NCBI GenBank assembly: GCA_964650405.1
Contig: CAZYTO010000038.1
Span: forward strand, 1 to 25,999
DNA length: 25,999 nt
Direction of reading: 5' to 3'
DNA from: CAZYTO01 sp964650405
Lineage (GTDB): Bacteria > Acidobacteriota > Thermoanaerobaculia > Gp7-AA8
Part shown: piece by piece, positions 1 to 7,335 of the stretch
Position numbering within the stretch: position 1 is the first letter of the stretch
Layout of the letters: each line of letters starts with the position of its first letter
Made by a program: the position numbers and the translations under genes
The notes under the pieces: generated by a model
Seen by the model: the letters and a program-made list of their open reading frames with translations, nothing else
Databases searched by the model: none
Told to the model about the DNA's origin: nothing

Positions 1-107
1 TTGCTGTGGGCTGAACCGGAGCGGACGCGTTCGCTGTTCGGAGCAGAATCGCTGCCGTCGGTATCAACACACGTGGAGCCCTCCCTGAGCCAATGCACGC
101 GCGACAA
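1..107 (-). CDS. possible partial ORF running off the left edge
   Basis: On the minus strand a TTG at 107 follows a strong Shine-Dalgarno (TAAGGAGG at 120-113) with 5 nt spacing, and the frame stays open for 35 codons to the window edge. The predicted peptide starts LSRVHWLREGS and is rich in Ser, Asp and Arg. I recognise no family. The ribosome binding site is the only support, and the frame could be chance. Confidence 0.2.
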   Translation of the reverse strand, partial: MSRVHWLREGSTCVDTDGSDSAPNSERVRSGSAHS

Positions 108-330
108 GATCGCCTCCTTAGGAGTGTCTTCAGCGCGGATTGTCCTACCCCATGGCTGGCAATAGGATCGCCATGCGAGAGCAAGTCGTCGAAGAGCTAA
201 GGTCCGCACTGCTTGACGTTTGTCATGGCGGCCCGACCACGCCAAGGCCGTACCAAAGAGAGTTCCCTAGGGCCATGAACATGGCAACGCCTGGGCCGGC
301 GTACTCCCAACACCAGTCAAGTCGCGAGTG
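108..330. other. unassigned intergenic stretch
   Basis: No convincing gene. A plus-strand frame at 140-331 (63 codons) has no recognisable domain or clear ribosome binding site, and its last codons reach the word repeat at 331. G+C looks lower than in the neighbouring genes, which suits non-coding or decayed sequence. Confidence 0.4.
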
Positions 331-355
331 AGTGCCGAGTGCCGAGTGCCGAATG
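331..355. repeat. single arm of the GTGCCGA/GTGCTGA heptamer repeat
   Basis: Three to four copies of a 7-bp word (GTGCCGA) stand just beyond the stop codon of the 377-997 gene. The same word builds the large hairpins at 6009-6276, 7240-7331 and 24665-24960. Here only one orientation is present, so it cannot fold alone. Confidence 0.8.
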
Positions 356-376
356 CTATGGGTTCCGCGTCAGCTT

Positions 377-997
377 TCAGAAGCTCCGCCGGTACGTGAA
401 GATGAACGCCTTCGGCACGCAGTCGCGCACCGGAGGGGCGAACTTCGCGTTCCGGATCTCGTGCTCGGCCATGACGGCGGAGGCTTCCTCACCGGTGGTA
501 TTGGAGACGACCTTCGTGGCGATGACGACGCCCTGGGTGTTGACGCTCGCCTCGACCGTGACGATGCCGTGGACGGTGGCGTTGTCGCTGAAGGATGGCA
601 CCGGCGCCTGGACGAAGCGGTACTCGGAGTCGGGAGCGCAGTTCCCGCGGCGGCGCGGCGAGGCCGTGGCCACAGCCTCGCTCGTGACGAGCTTCGAGGA
701 GACCCAGCCGGTGGTGCCGTCCGGGAGACGCACGTTCGACCAGTCGGCGCGCGTGGCCAGGAGAGCGAGCTTGTCGCCCTTCTTCACCTGCACGACGACG
801 TCGCCGGTCGTCGACGGCGCCTTGCGCACATTCAGCGTCGACGCCGTGACACGTACCGTACCGACGGCGGCCGGCTCCGTGGGCGCCGACACCGGGGCGG
901 GCTCGGGCTCGGGCACGGGTGCCGGAGGGGCGGGAGGGGGAGCCGCGCACCGGGCGAGCGCGGCGACGGCTGCGAGGATGACGATGATGCGCCGCAT
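377..997 (-). CDS. secreted SH3-like / TonB C-terminal-like protein
   Basis: A 206-residue exported protein. Residues 1-18 form a signal peptide ending near a Cys (ALARC). The -1 Arg is atypical for a lipobox, so lipidation is uncertain. A Pro/Ala/Glu-rich linker (about 19-45) leads to a bacterial SH3-like domain (about 47-105: LNVRKAPSTTGDVV, then the WSNVRLPDGTTGWV core), a fold often used to bind cell wall. The last 80 residues (VHGIVTVEASVNTQGVV, then a conserved Cys and the FTYRRSF end) resemble the TonB C-terminal/energy-transducer family. Its ATG follows the TAG stop of the upstream peptidase gene with no gap, so the two are probably co-transcribed and translationally coupled. The exact role is unknown; a periplasmic envelope-binding function is the natural inference. 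Confidence 0.75.
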   Translation of the reverse strand: MRRIIVILAAVAALARCAAPPPAPPAPVPEPEPAPVSAPTEPAAVGTVRVTASTLNVRKAPSTTGDVVVQVKKGDKLALLATRADWSNVRLPDGTTGWVSSKLVTSEAVATASPRRRGNCAPDSEYRFVQAPVPSFSDNATVHGIVTVEASVNTQGVVIATKVVSNTTGEEASAVMAEHEIRNAKFAPPVRDCVPKAFIFTYRRSF

Positions 998-2386
998 CTA
1001 CGAGGCCATCCTCTTCACGAGGGTGTAGAGGAACTGCAGGCTGTCGTAGAACGAGGCCACGGCGACGCGCTCGTCACGGCCGTGCGCGCGGTTGTCGCCC
1101 ACCTCGGCGAAGAGTCCCGAGACGCCGAAGCTCGGGATGCCGGCATTGCGCAGGTAGAGACTGTCGCTGGCTCCGGTGGCCATCGTGGGGATGACGGGCA
1201 CGCCCCAGAACTCGCGGGTGACGTCCTCCACGGGCTTCATCACGGCGGGCAGGAGCACGGACGGCGCGCTCGGCTTGGCCTTGTCGATCCAGGTCACCTC
1301 CACGGCCGGGTCGTTGATCGTTTTCACAATGGCCGCACGGACGTCCTCCGGCGCGCCGGCCGGCAGGACGCGGCAGTTGACGGTGGCGCGGGCGAGCTGC
1401 GGCAGGGCATTGTCGGCGTGGCCGCCCTCCAGCCGCGTGGCGACGCAGGTCGTCCGCAGCAGGGCGTTGTAGACCGGGAGCTCGGAGAGGCGCGCGGCGG
1501 CCGGCCCATCGCCCGCGGCAACGGCCTTCATGTCCGCCGCGGTCGTCCCTTCCTCGATGGACGACATGCGCTCGAAATAGGCGTGCGTGACGTCATTGAG
1601 CTCGACGGGGAAGGCGAACTGCTCCAGGCGCCCGAGGGCATCGGCGAGCTCGTAGATGGCGTTGTCCTTCCGCGGAACCGAGCTGTGACCGCCCTTGTTG
1701 CGGGCGGTGAGAGAGAAAGAGACATAGACTTTCTCGCTGGCGCCGATGCCGTTGTACAGGTGGCGACCGTCCTTCAGCCGCCCGCCTCCGCCCTCGTTGA
1801 GCGCGAATTCGGCGTCGACGAGGGGGCGGTGGCTCGTGACGAGCCAGGATGCACCGTTGGACTTGCCTGTCTCCTCGTCCGCCGTGAGGGCCACGATGAG
1901 ATCGCGCTTCGGCTTCCACCCCTCCTGCCTGAAGCGGATGAGGTTCGCGATCCAGATGGCGGCCATGGCCTTGTCGTCGCTCGTGCCGCGGCCGTAGAAA
2001 TAGCCGTCCTTCTCGGTCAGGACGAACGGATCGAGCGACCAGTCGTCGCGGCTGGCCTCGACGACGTCGAGATGCGCCAGAAGGAGAATCGGTTTCTGCG
2101 CCGTCGTGCCGTGCAGCCGGGCCACGAGGTTCCCCTTCCGCGGCGCTTCGGCGGGAACGAGGACCTGCACGTCTTCCTCAGGAAAACCCGCCGCTTTCAA
2201 TCGTGCGGCCATGGCCTCGGCTGCCGTGGTGCAGTTTCCGGAGGACTCGGTGGTATTGATCCCGATGAGCTGCTGATAGATGTCGCGGGTCAGCCGCCGC
2301 GCCGCCTCGTCGGCGGGCGGAACGGCCGCAGAGGCTTCGCATGCACAGAGGAGGACCAGACACATCGCGAGGGGGCGAATGGACAT
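998..2386 (-). CDS. secreted M20-family metallopeptidase
   Basis: A 462-residue zinc-dependent amino- or carboxypeptidase of the M20/M25/M40 family. A signal peptide (residues 1-20, ending ASA) implies export. The active-site series is visible: HLD at 105-107 (metal His and catalytic Asp), the second metal Asp in GRGTSDDK (137), the catalytic/metal Glu pair in ADEETG (171-172), and a C-terminal metal His in RAHGRDE. The dimerisation domain lies between about 210 and 330. Length is typical. The ATG has no Shine-Dalgarno, but a TAAAAT box (2398-2393) ends exactly 6 nt before it, suggesting a leaderless transcript. It is the first gene of a two-gene unit with 377-997. The substrate cannot be read from sequence; di- or oligopeptide scavenging is likely. 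Confidence 0.92.
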   Translation of the reverse strand: MSIRPLAMCLVLLCACEASAAVPPADEAARRLTRDIYQQLIGINTTESSGNCTTAAEAMAARLKAAGFPEEDVQVLVPAEAPRKGNLVARLHGTTAQKPILLLAHLDVVEASRDDWSLDPFVLTEKDGYFYGRGTSDDKAMAAIWIANLIRFRQEGWKPKRDLIVALTADEETGKSNGASWLVTSHRPLVDAEFALNEGGGGRLKDGRHLYNGIGASEKVYVSFSLTARNKGGHSSVPRKDNAIYELADALGRLEQFAFPVELNDVTHAYFERMSSIEEGTTAADMKAVAAGDGPAAARLSELPVYNALLRTTCVATRLEGGHADNALPQLARATVNCRVLPAGAPEDVRAAIVKTINDPAVEVTWIDKAKPSAPSVLLPAVMKPVEDVTREFWGVPVIPTMATGASDSLYLRNAGIPSFGVSGLFAEVGDNRAHGRDERVAVASFYDSLQFLYTLVKRMAS

Positions 2387-2392
2387 CGGTAG

Positions 2393-2515
2393 ATTTTATC
2401 CTGAGCGAGGGCGGCGGTTTGGGCGGGAGCGAAGGATCTGGCGGCACCTCGTAAATCGTGATTGCAACCAGATCCTTCGCTTCCACCCAACCTCCACCCG
2501 CGCTCAGGATAAGAT
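2393..2515. promoter_or_regulatory. divergent intergenic hairpin with -10-like boxes on both ends
   Basis: The space between the divergent peptidase and zinc-finger genes is almost wholly an imperfect inverted repeat. The left arm is 2398-2441 (begins ATCCTGAGCG, ends GAAGGATCTGG) and the right arm is 2468-2510, its near complement. On each side the outer end of the arm (CAGGAT) runs into A/T-rich bases that make a -10-like box: TAAAAT (2398-2393, minus) and TAAGAT (2510-2515, plus). Each ends 6 nt before an ATG. I see no good TTGACA-like -35 at 17 nt from either box. The same arm recurs at 24382-24422. Confidence 0.6.
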
Positions 2516-2521
2516 TGCCTC

Positions 2522-2794
2522 ATGCCCCTCGCCGCGAAGCTCTGCCGATCGCACCCGGAACGCCCAGCGTTTGCGGTCTGTATGAAATGCCGTAAGCCAC
2601 TCTGCCAGGAGTGTGCGACGCAGTGGGACGGGATCTTCCACTGTGCGCAGTGCCTGGGCATGAAACGCGGGACGGCGAGACCAGGGCCCCAGGTGGCCGG
2701 GTGGCTCTCCCTGACGGCGGGGTCGCTCTTTCTTCTCTATGTCAGCGCCAAGACGCTGGTCTGGGCAGGGGCGCTGATCGCGGGATTCTTTTGA
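2522..2794 (+). CDS. small zinc-finger membrane protein
   Basis: A 90-residue protein. The N-terminal half carries eight metal-ligand residues spaced as in B-box-like zinc fingers: C8 and H11 (CRSH), then CMKC, CQEC and CAQC. One hydrophobic helix follows (about 61-88). The same finger recurs in four proteins at 12862-15587, so it is a shared module of this gene neighbourhood. The ATG lacks a Shine-Dalgarno and has TAAGAT 6 nt upstream, so it may be leaderless. Its TGA overlaps the TTG start of the next gene. It may recruit or pair with the membrane proteins downstream, but that is inference. Confidence 0.75.
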   Translation: MPLAAKLCRSHPERPAFAVCMKCRKPLCQECATQWDGIFHCAQCLGMKRGTARPGPQVAGWLSLTAGSLFLLYVSAKTLVWAGALIAGFF

Positions 2795-3609
2795 TTCGCG
2801 CGCCCCTATCCACCACCTCCGTGCTCGACGAGACGAGTGACGCCGTGGCGCGGACGGCCTCGCCGTGGGCGGGCCTGCTCATCCTGACCTCGATTCCGTA
2901 TCGTTTCCTGCAGGTGCTCTTCATCGAACGACTCGACGACCTCCGCGGCTCGGCCATGCACTACGGCCGGGCCCTCGGCGAAATGGCGACGTGGATCACG
3001 CTGGCTTTCGTGCTCTCCCTGGCCGGGAGGGCCGTCTTCGCCCGCGCCGTCCGCCTCTCGGAATCAGGCGGCGAGGCGGAAGAAGGCGAGGCGCGCCTGA
3101 CCTTCCTTCCCTTCCGGCTGCGGCCGGGAGCGCTGCTGAGCTACATCTACGCCGCCACCATCGCGGAACTGACCTTTCTGCTGTCCCTGCTGACGATCGT
3201 GGGGATTCCGCTGGCGATCATGCTGGCCGGTCTGGCCGTCGGGACGATGGAGCTCAACCGCGAGGCCGGCCTGCTCGCGCCGCTCCGGCTGATCGCCAAG
3301 TACCTCAAGAGCGGCTGCACGCAGCTTGCCGTGACGCTGCTCTTCGGCATCGCCCTCTTGGCCACGTGGATCAACATCTATGCGGTCGCCCAGATCGTGC
3401 TGGCGCTCTCGAACGCTTTCGCCGGCACGGACGTGGCGCGGTGGACGCTGCTGGTCGGCTCGCGGCACTTCGGCTGGCTGGCCCTGGCCGGGGCGATTCT
3501 GGCCCTCGAGCCGTTCTGGGTCGCGGCCAACGTCGTGCTGGTGCGCAAGGCGGGAGCACAGGAGAGCGGCGAAGAGCTGCGGCTCTGGTTCCGGGAGCTG
3601 CAGACATGA
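2791..3609 (+). CDS. multi-spanning membrane protein of unknown function
   Basis: About 272 residues if read from the TTG at 2791, which overlaps the preceding TGA (TTGA); a GTG at 2821 is an alternative start. There are six or so hydrophobic segments (near ASPWAGLLILTSIPY, WITLAFVLSLAG, LLSYIYAATIAELTFLL, TIVGIPLAIMLAGLAVG, LAVTLLFGIALLATW and LALAGAILALEPFWVAA) with an acidic loop (GGEAEEGEAR) between the second and third. I do not recognise a family. The gene is wedged between a zinc-finger membrane protein and a DUF4129 protein and overlaps both neighbours, so it very likely belongs to the same envelope module. Confidence 0.8.
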   Translation: MIRAPLSTTSVLDETSDAVARTASPWAGLLILTSIPYRFLQVLFIERLDDLRGSAMHYGRALGEMATWITLAFVLSLAGRAVFARAVRLSESGGEAEEGEARLTFLPFRLRPGALLSYIYAATIAELTFLLSLLTIVGIPLAIMLAGLAVGTMELNREAGLLAPLRLIAKYLKSGCTQLAVTLLFGIALLATWINIYAVAQIVLALSNAFAGTDVARWTLLVGSRHFGWLALAGAILALEPFWVAANVVLVRKAGAQESGEELRLWFRELQT

Positions 3610-4646
3610 GGCGGCTGGCCATCGGGGCCGCGGCCGTGGCCCTCTTCCTGGCGGCGCAGGGCCGAGGCACGGCCGCGACGCTGCAGGAGTACATCGCCCA
3701 GCTCGAGGGGATGCGGGCCGCGCTGCATGAGAACCGTCTGGCCGACGCGCGGGCGCGGGCGCGGGCGCTGAAAGGCGCAACGATCGACTCGCCGGCCGGC
3801 GGCATCACCGCCGACGCGTCGCTCCTCGACGACGTCATCGCCGGCCGCATCGGCACCGAGGGACGCCTGGCGCTTGAAGTGGACGAGCTGCGCAAGTCCG
3901 CACCGGCCACACCCACGCCCGCCGACAGGAAACTCCTCGATCGCCTGCGGCGGGAGGAGACGCCGAACGCGCTCAAGGCCGGCGGCGAGGTGGCCCAGCC
4001 GCCGGTCAGCAATCAACCGATGATCGTGCGCATGGTGGAGGCCATCGACAAGATCTTCGAATGGATCGGCGAGAAACTCACGAAGCTGTGGGACTGGCTG
4101 CGGCAATTGTGGCCGCGCGCGAAAACGCCGGGCATCGGCGAGGGTTCGGCACTCCGGACGCGGTGGGTGGTCGGAGCGCTGGTCGTGGCCATCCTGGCCG
4201 TCATCGGCATCCTGGCGTGGGAAGTGATCCGCAAGAGCAAGCGCAGCGTGGCCGCGCCGGTGACGGAGAGCGACCCGATAGCTTCGAAACGCGACGAGGA
4301 CCCCCTGTCGCGCGGTGCGAACGAGTGGGAGCGGTACGCCGCCCAGCTCGCCGCCGCCGGCCGCATCCGCGAAGCCATCCGGGCCTGGTACCACGCCGTG
4401 CTCGTCACCTGCTACGGTGCCGGCATCCTGCACTACCGCAAGGGACGCACGAACTGGGAGTACATCGGCGCCCTCTCCCCCGAGCTGGCGTGGCGCGGCG
4501 ACTTCGTCGCCCTCACCCGCCGGTTCGAGACGGAGTGGTACGGCCGTACGACCTCTTCGCGTGACGCCCTCGACGAATGCGCGTCCCGGGCAGAACGCGT
4601 CCTGGACAGCCTGCATGGCTCCGCGGTCAGAGGTACCGCCGCGTGA
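3606..4646 (+). CDS. DUF4129-domain membrane protein
   Basis: 346 residues from an ATG that overlaps the preceding stop (ATGA). An N-terminal signal/anchor (1-24) is followed by an extracytoplasmic helical region, an aromatic amphipathic stretch (IFEWIGEKLTKLWDWLRQLW, about 140-160), a transmembrane helix (about 182-204) and a C-terminal cytoplasmic DUF4129 domain (about 255-340). The DUF4129 signature is clear: AIRAWYHAVL, then Arg-Thr-Asn-Trp-Glu-Tyr and FETEWYG. DUF4129 genes typically travel with MoxR, DUF58 and DUF4350 genes, as here, and are linked by context to envelope or transglutaminase-like systems. The biochemical role is unproven. The stop overlaps the GTG of the DUF4350 gene. 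Confidence 0.85.
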   Translation: MRRLAIGAAAVALFLAAQGRGTAATLQEYIAQLEGMRAALHENRLADARARARALKGATIDSPAGGITADASLLDDVIAGRIGTEGRLALEVDELRKSAPATPTPADRKLLDRLRREETPNALKAGGEVAQPPVSNQPMIVRMVEAIDKIFEWIGEKLTKLWDWLRQLWPRAKTPGIGEGSALRTRWVVGALVVAILAVIGILAWEVIRKSKRSVAAPVTESDPIASKRDEDPLSRGANEWERYAAQLAAAGRIREAIRAWYHAVLVTCYGAGILHYRKGRTNWEYIGALSPELAWRGDFVALTRRFETEWYGRTTSSRDALDECASRAERVLDSLHGSAVRGTAA

Positions 4647-6004
4647 AGCGCTCCTGGCCGCTCATCCTCGCCATCGTCACCTACGGCGTCGCCGTCATTC
4701 TCTGGCTGACCTTCGACCGGCACGTGCCGCAGAAGGCCTTCGACGCCTTTTCCTCCGAGAACACCTCCGAGAAGGGTCTCTCCCTGGCCCGCCGCTACCT
4801 CACCGCGCGCGGCCGGCGCGTCGATCTGCTGGAGCGCCCCATCGACACCCGCTACCTGCCGGCGAACGCCGTCGTCTTCCGCGCCGGGGAGTTCATGTCG
4901 TTCTTCGATCTCGTACGCGAAATGGACGACGAGGAGTCGCGCCGCGAGAAGGAGAGGAAGGACAAAGAGAAGAAAGACAAAGAAGGCGACGCCGGGAACG
5001 GCAAGGCCAAAAAGAGCGACGCGAAGTCCGGAAACGACAGCAACGCGAAGAAGAACGACGCGAAGTCCGGAAGCGACGGCAACGCGAAGAAGAACGACGG
5101 GAAGCCGGGAAGCGACGGCAACGCAAAGAAGCAGACCGCCTCGAAGAAGCCCGTCAAGGAGCGGAAGGAGCGGCCGGCGCTGCATCCGAAGCGCGCCCTG
5201 GCCACGCCGTTGCTGGACGCCGACGAAGAGGAATGGGTGCGCGGCGGCGGCCGTCTGGTGCTGGCGCCGACGCGCAGTTACGGCGGCCTGGCCGTCCGCG
5301 GCACGTCCTCGGCGCGGGCCACGAAGGTCTTTCCGCTCTGGAAAGGCCTCGACCACATCGACGAGCCCGAGCCGCGCATCCTGTCCGGCGAGGCCGTGCT
5401 GCGCGCGACGCATGCGCTCTATACCATCGGCGACGCTCCGGCCATCGCCCGCCTGCCGCTCGGCAGCGGCGACGTGATCCTCCTGCCCGCGCCGGAGCTC
5501 TTCACGAACGAGCACGTGGCCGGCAACCTGCCCCTGCTCACGGCCCTGGCCGGCGACCGGCGGCCGGTCTACTTCGACGAAGTGGCCCACGGCCAGCGCG
5601 CCGACGACGGCGTGCTGCCGCTGATGAAAGACTGGAACCTCGGACCGTTCCTCCTCCTCGGGCTGCTGGGATTCATCGTGGCCCTGTGGCGCACGGGCGT
5701 CTCCATCGGTCCACGCGAAGATGACTTCCGCGATACACGCTCCGAGGCCGTCGACCTGGTCGACTCCCTCGGCGCGCTCTACGAACAATCGATGACCAAC
5801 GGCGACGCCATCGCCTCGTACCACCACGCCCTCACCCAGGCCGTGGCCGTGCAGAGCGGCCTGCGCGGGGAACCGCTTCACAAGCGCGTGAACGACCTCA
5901 CCGGCTACACGCGCGTGCCTGCCAAGGGCGAGCGGCTGGACGACGAGACGTTCCGGCGGTCGATGACGAAGATCAATGAAGCGTTCGCGAGAATTGAACG
6001 ATGA
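4643..6004 (+). CDS. DUF4350-domain membrane protein with a Lys-rich repeat insert
   Basis: 453 residues from a GTG overlapping the DUF4129 stop (GTGA). An N-terminal membrane anchor (5-24) is followed by a DUF4350-like domain (KGLSLARRYLTARGRRVDLLERP, about 44-66, through LPLGSGDVILLPAPELFTN and the FDEVAHGQ motif), a second transmembrane helix (about 335-353) and a C-terminal helical tail. Residues about 95-180 are an unusual charged insert rich in Lys, Asp, Asn and Gly, partly built from 13-residue repeats (5003-5131). It splits the domain between an FRAGEF motif and the DADEEEWVRGGGRL segment. DUF4350 partners of MoxR/DUF58 are predicted envelope proteins. Three repeat hairpins separate it from the MoxR gene. 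Confidence 0.82.
   Translation: MKRSWPLILAIVTYGVAVILWLTFDRHVPQKAFDAFSSENTSEKGLSLARRYLTARGRRVDLLERPIDTRYLPANAVVFRAGEFMSFFDLVREMDDEESRREKERKDKEKKDKEGDAGNGKAKKSDAKSGNDSNAKKNDAKSGSDGNAKKNDGKPGSDGNAKKQTASKKPVKERKERPALHPKRALATPLLDADEEEWVRGGGRLVLAPTRSYGGLAVRGTSSARATKVFPLWKGLDHIDEPEPRILSGEAVLRATHALYTIGDAPAIARLPLGSGDVILLPAPELFTNEHVAGNLPLLTALAGDRRPVYFDEVAHGQRADDGVLPLMKDWNLGPFLLLGLLGFIVALWRTGVSIGPREDDFRDTRSEAVDLVDSLGALYEQSMTNGDAIASYHHALTQAVAVQSGLRGEPLHKRVNDLTGYTRVPAKGERLDDETFRRSMTKINEAFARIER
5003..5131 (+). repeat. 39-bp coding tandem repeat (13 residues)
   Basis: Units at 5003-5041, 5042-5080 and 5081-5119, plus a partial at 5120-5131, encode NAKKNDAKSGSDG-like peptides. The array lies in frame inside the DUF4350 gene, so copy-number change would alter only the length of a flexible charged loop. 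Confidence 0.85.
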
Positions 6005-6008
6005 CGGA

Positions 6009-6276
6009 GAGTGCTGAGTGCCGGGTGCTGAGTGCCGAGGATTTCAACCGCCTTGGCACTCGGCACTTCAGCCACTCTGCGCTCTGGAAGACAGAATTGA
6101 GTGCTGAGTGCCGAGTGCTGAGTGCTGAGGTTCGTCGTTCCTCTCGGCACTCGGCACTTTGTACTCGGCACTTTGGAAGACAGAATTGAGTGCTGAGTGC
6201 CGGGTGCTGAGTGCCGAGGATCACGCAGGTCCTCTCGGCACTCGGCACTCCGCACTCGGCACTTTGGAAGGAAGAC
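6009..6276. repeat. three tandem ~89-bp heptamer-word hairpins
   Basis: Three units (6009-6098, 6099-6187, 6188-6276) fill the DUF4350-MoxR junction. Each has a left arm of GTGCTGA/GTGCCGA words, a short variable loop region, and a right arm of CTCGGCACT words that is its reverse complement, then a linker reading GGAAGACAGAATT (last copy GGAAGGAAGAC). The linker resembles the MoxR ribosome binding site, so each unit may have duplicated it. No real protein is encoded; short frames with ECRVLSAE-like peptides are by-products of the words. Confidence 0.88.
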
Positions 6277-7239
6277 ATGCTGACGATTGCTGACATCTCT
6301 CCCCGCTTTGCGCTGTTGCGCGAGCAACTCGACCGGGTGATCCTGGGGCAGGATCGTGTGAAGACGCTGGCGGCGACGGCGCTGCTGGCGGGCGGGCATA
6401 TGCTGTTGGAGGGCGTGCCCGGCACGGGCAAGACCCTGCTGTCGCTCACGCTCTCCAAGCTTCTCGGCTGCCGCTTCCGCCGCATCCAGTTCACGCCCGA
6501 CCTCATGCCTGCGGATCTCACGGGCGCGAATGTCTTCAACCAGAAGCAGGAGGAGTTCATCTTCCGTCCGGGACCGGTTTTCACCGACATCCTGCTCGCG
6601 GACGAGATCAACCGCACGCCGCCGCGCACGCAGGCGGCCCTGCTGGAGTCGATGCAGGAGAACGCGGTGACGATCGACGGCATCCGCTACAAGGTCTCGC
6701 CGGTGTTCACGGTGTTCGCGACGCAGAACCCGGTGGAGTTCGAAGGAACGTATCCGCTGCCCGAAGCGCAGCGCGACCGCTTCCTGATGAAGATCAACAT
6801 CGACTTCCCGGAGGCGGTCGACGAGGCGCGGATGCTCGAGGCCTATGCATCCGGCAAGCGGCTGCACGACGAGATCGTGGCCAGCCTGCAGCCCATCATC
6901 ACCGCCGAGGAGCTGGCACAGGCGCGGCGGACGGTGGCCCAGCAGGTGCGGGTCGAGCCGCACATCATCCAGTACATCCAGCAGATCGTGGCCAAGACCC
7001 GTACCGACGACGCCGTGCAGATCGGGGCCGGGCCTCGCGCGTCGCTGGCCCTGCTCGAATCGAGCCGCGCCGCCGCCGCCCTGCAGGGGCGCGACTACAT
7101 CACCCCCGACGACGTGAAATCCCTGGTCGGCCCCGTCCTCACCCATCGCGTGACCCTGAGCCCCGAGGCGGAGATGGAAGGCATGGCCCTCGACGACCTC
7201 CTGGCCCGGATCTTCGAACAGGTGGAGGTACCACGGTAA
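6277..7239 (+). CDS. MoxR-family AAA+ ATPase
   Basis: 320 residues from the ATG at 6277, 6-10 nt after GGAAGGAAG. MoxR ATPases act as chaperones that remodel or assemble partner complexes, often with a DUF58/VWA protein encoded next to them. Walker A is GVPGTGKT (about 44-51), Walker B is ILLADEIN (about 105-112), a sensor-1 Asn lies in FATQNPVEFEGTYPLPEAQRDRF (ATQNP), and the C-terminal AAA lid contains GAGPRASLAL. Length is typical for the family. Its 3' end contains a GGAGGT (7224-7229) positioned as a ribosome binding site for the DUF58 gene, now separated from that gene by a repeat hairpin. Confidence 0.95.
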   Translation: MLTIADISPRFALLREQLDRVILGQDRVKTLAATALLAGGHMLLEGVPGTGKTLLSLTLSKLLGCRFRRIQFTPDLMPADLTGANVFNQKQEEFIFRPGPVFTDILLADEINRTPPRTQAALLESMQENAVTIDGIRYKVSPVFTVFATQNPVEFEGTYPLPEAQRDRFLMKINIDFPEAVDEARMLEAYASGKRLHDEIVASLQPIITAEELAQARRTVAQQVRVEPHIIQYIQQIVAKTRTDDAVQIGAGPRASLALLESSRAAAALQGRDYITPDDVKSLVGPVLTHRVTLSPEAEMEGMALDDLLARIFEQVEVPR

Positions 7240-7331
7240 GTGCCGAGTGCCGAATGCTGAGTGCCGAGTCCTGAGCCGGACGCGGACTCAGAATTCACTC
7301 GGCACTCCGCACTCATCACTCAGCACTCTCT
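7240..7331. repeat. heptamer-word hairpin between MoxR and DUF58 genes
   Basis: The left arm (about 7240-7272) is made of GTGCCGA/GTGCTGA words and the right arm (about 7288-7330) of their complements (CTCGGCACT, CTCAGCACT), around a GC-rich loop. It stands between the GGAGGT in the MoxR 3' end and the DUF58 ATG, which has no ribosome binding site of its own. Confidence 0.85.
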
Positions 7332-7335
7332 TCTC

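Noticed and set aside
332..2392. 686-codon plus-strand open frame opposite the peptidase gene
   Set aside because: It is antisense to a clear M20 peptidase and an SH3 protein, is His/Arg/Gly-rich with no domain, and arises from high G+C third positions.
2865..3605. Long upstream extension of the DUF4129 frame
   Set aside because: The extension is Arg/Pro-rich out-of-frame sequence across the preceding membrane-protein gene; the ATG at 3606 with signal peptide and ATGA overlap is the natural start.
6001..6276. Short ORFs with ECRVLSAE / SALSTRHS peptides
   Set aside because: They are translations of the GTGCCGA/GTGCTGA words in both directions, and the same peptides appear at every locus of that repeat.
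6009..6276. CRISPR array (three regular 89-bp units)
   Set aside because: The units are hairpins with conserved arms and linkers rather than short repeats with unique spacers, and no cas gene is present.
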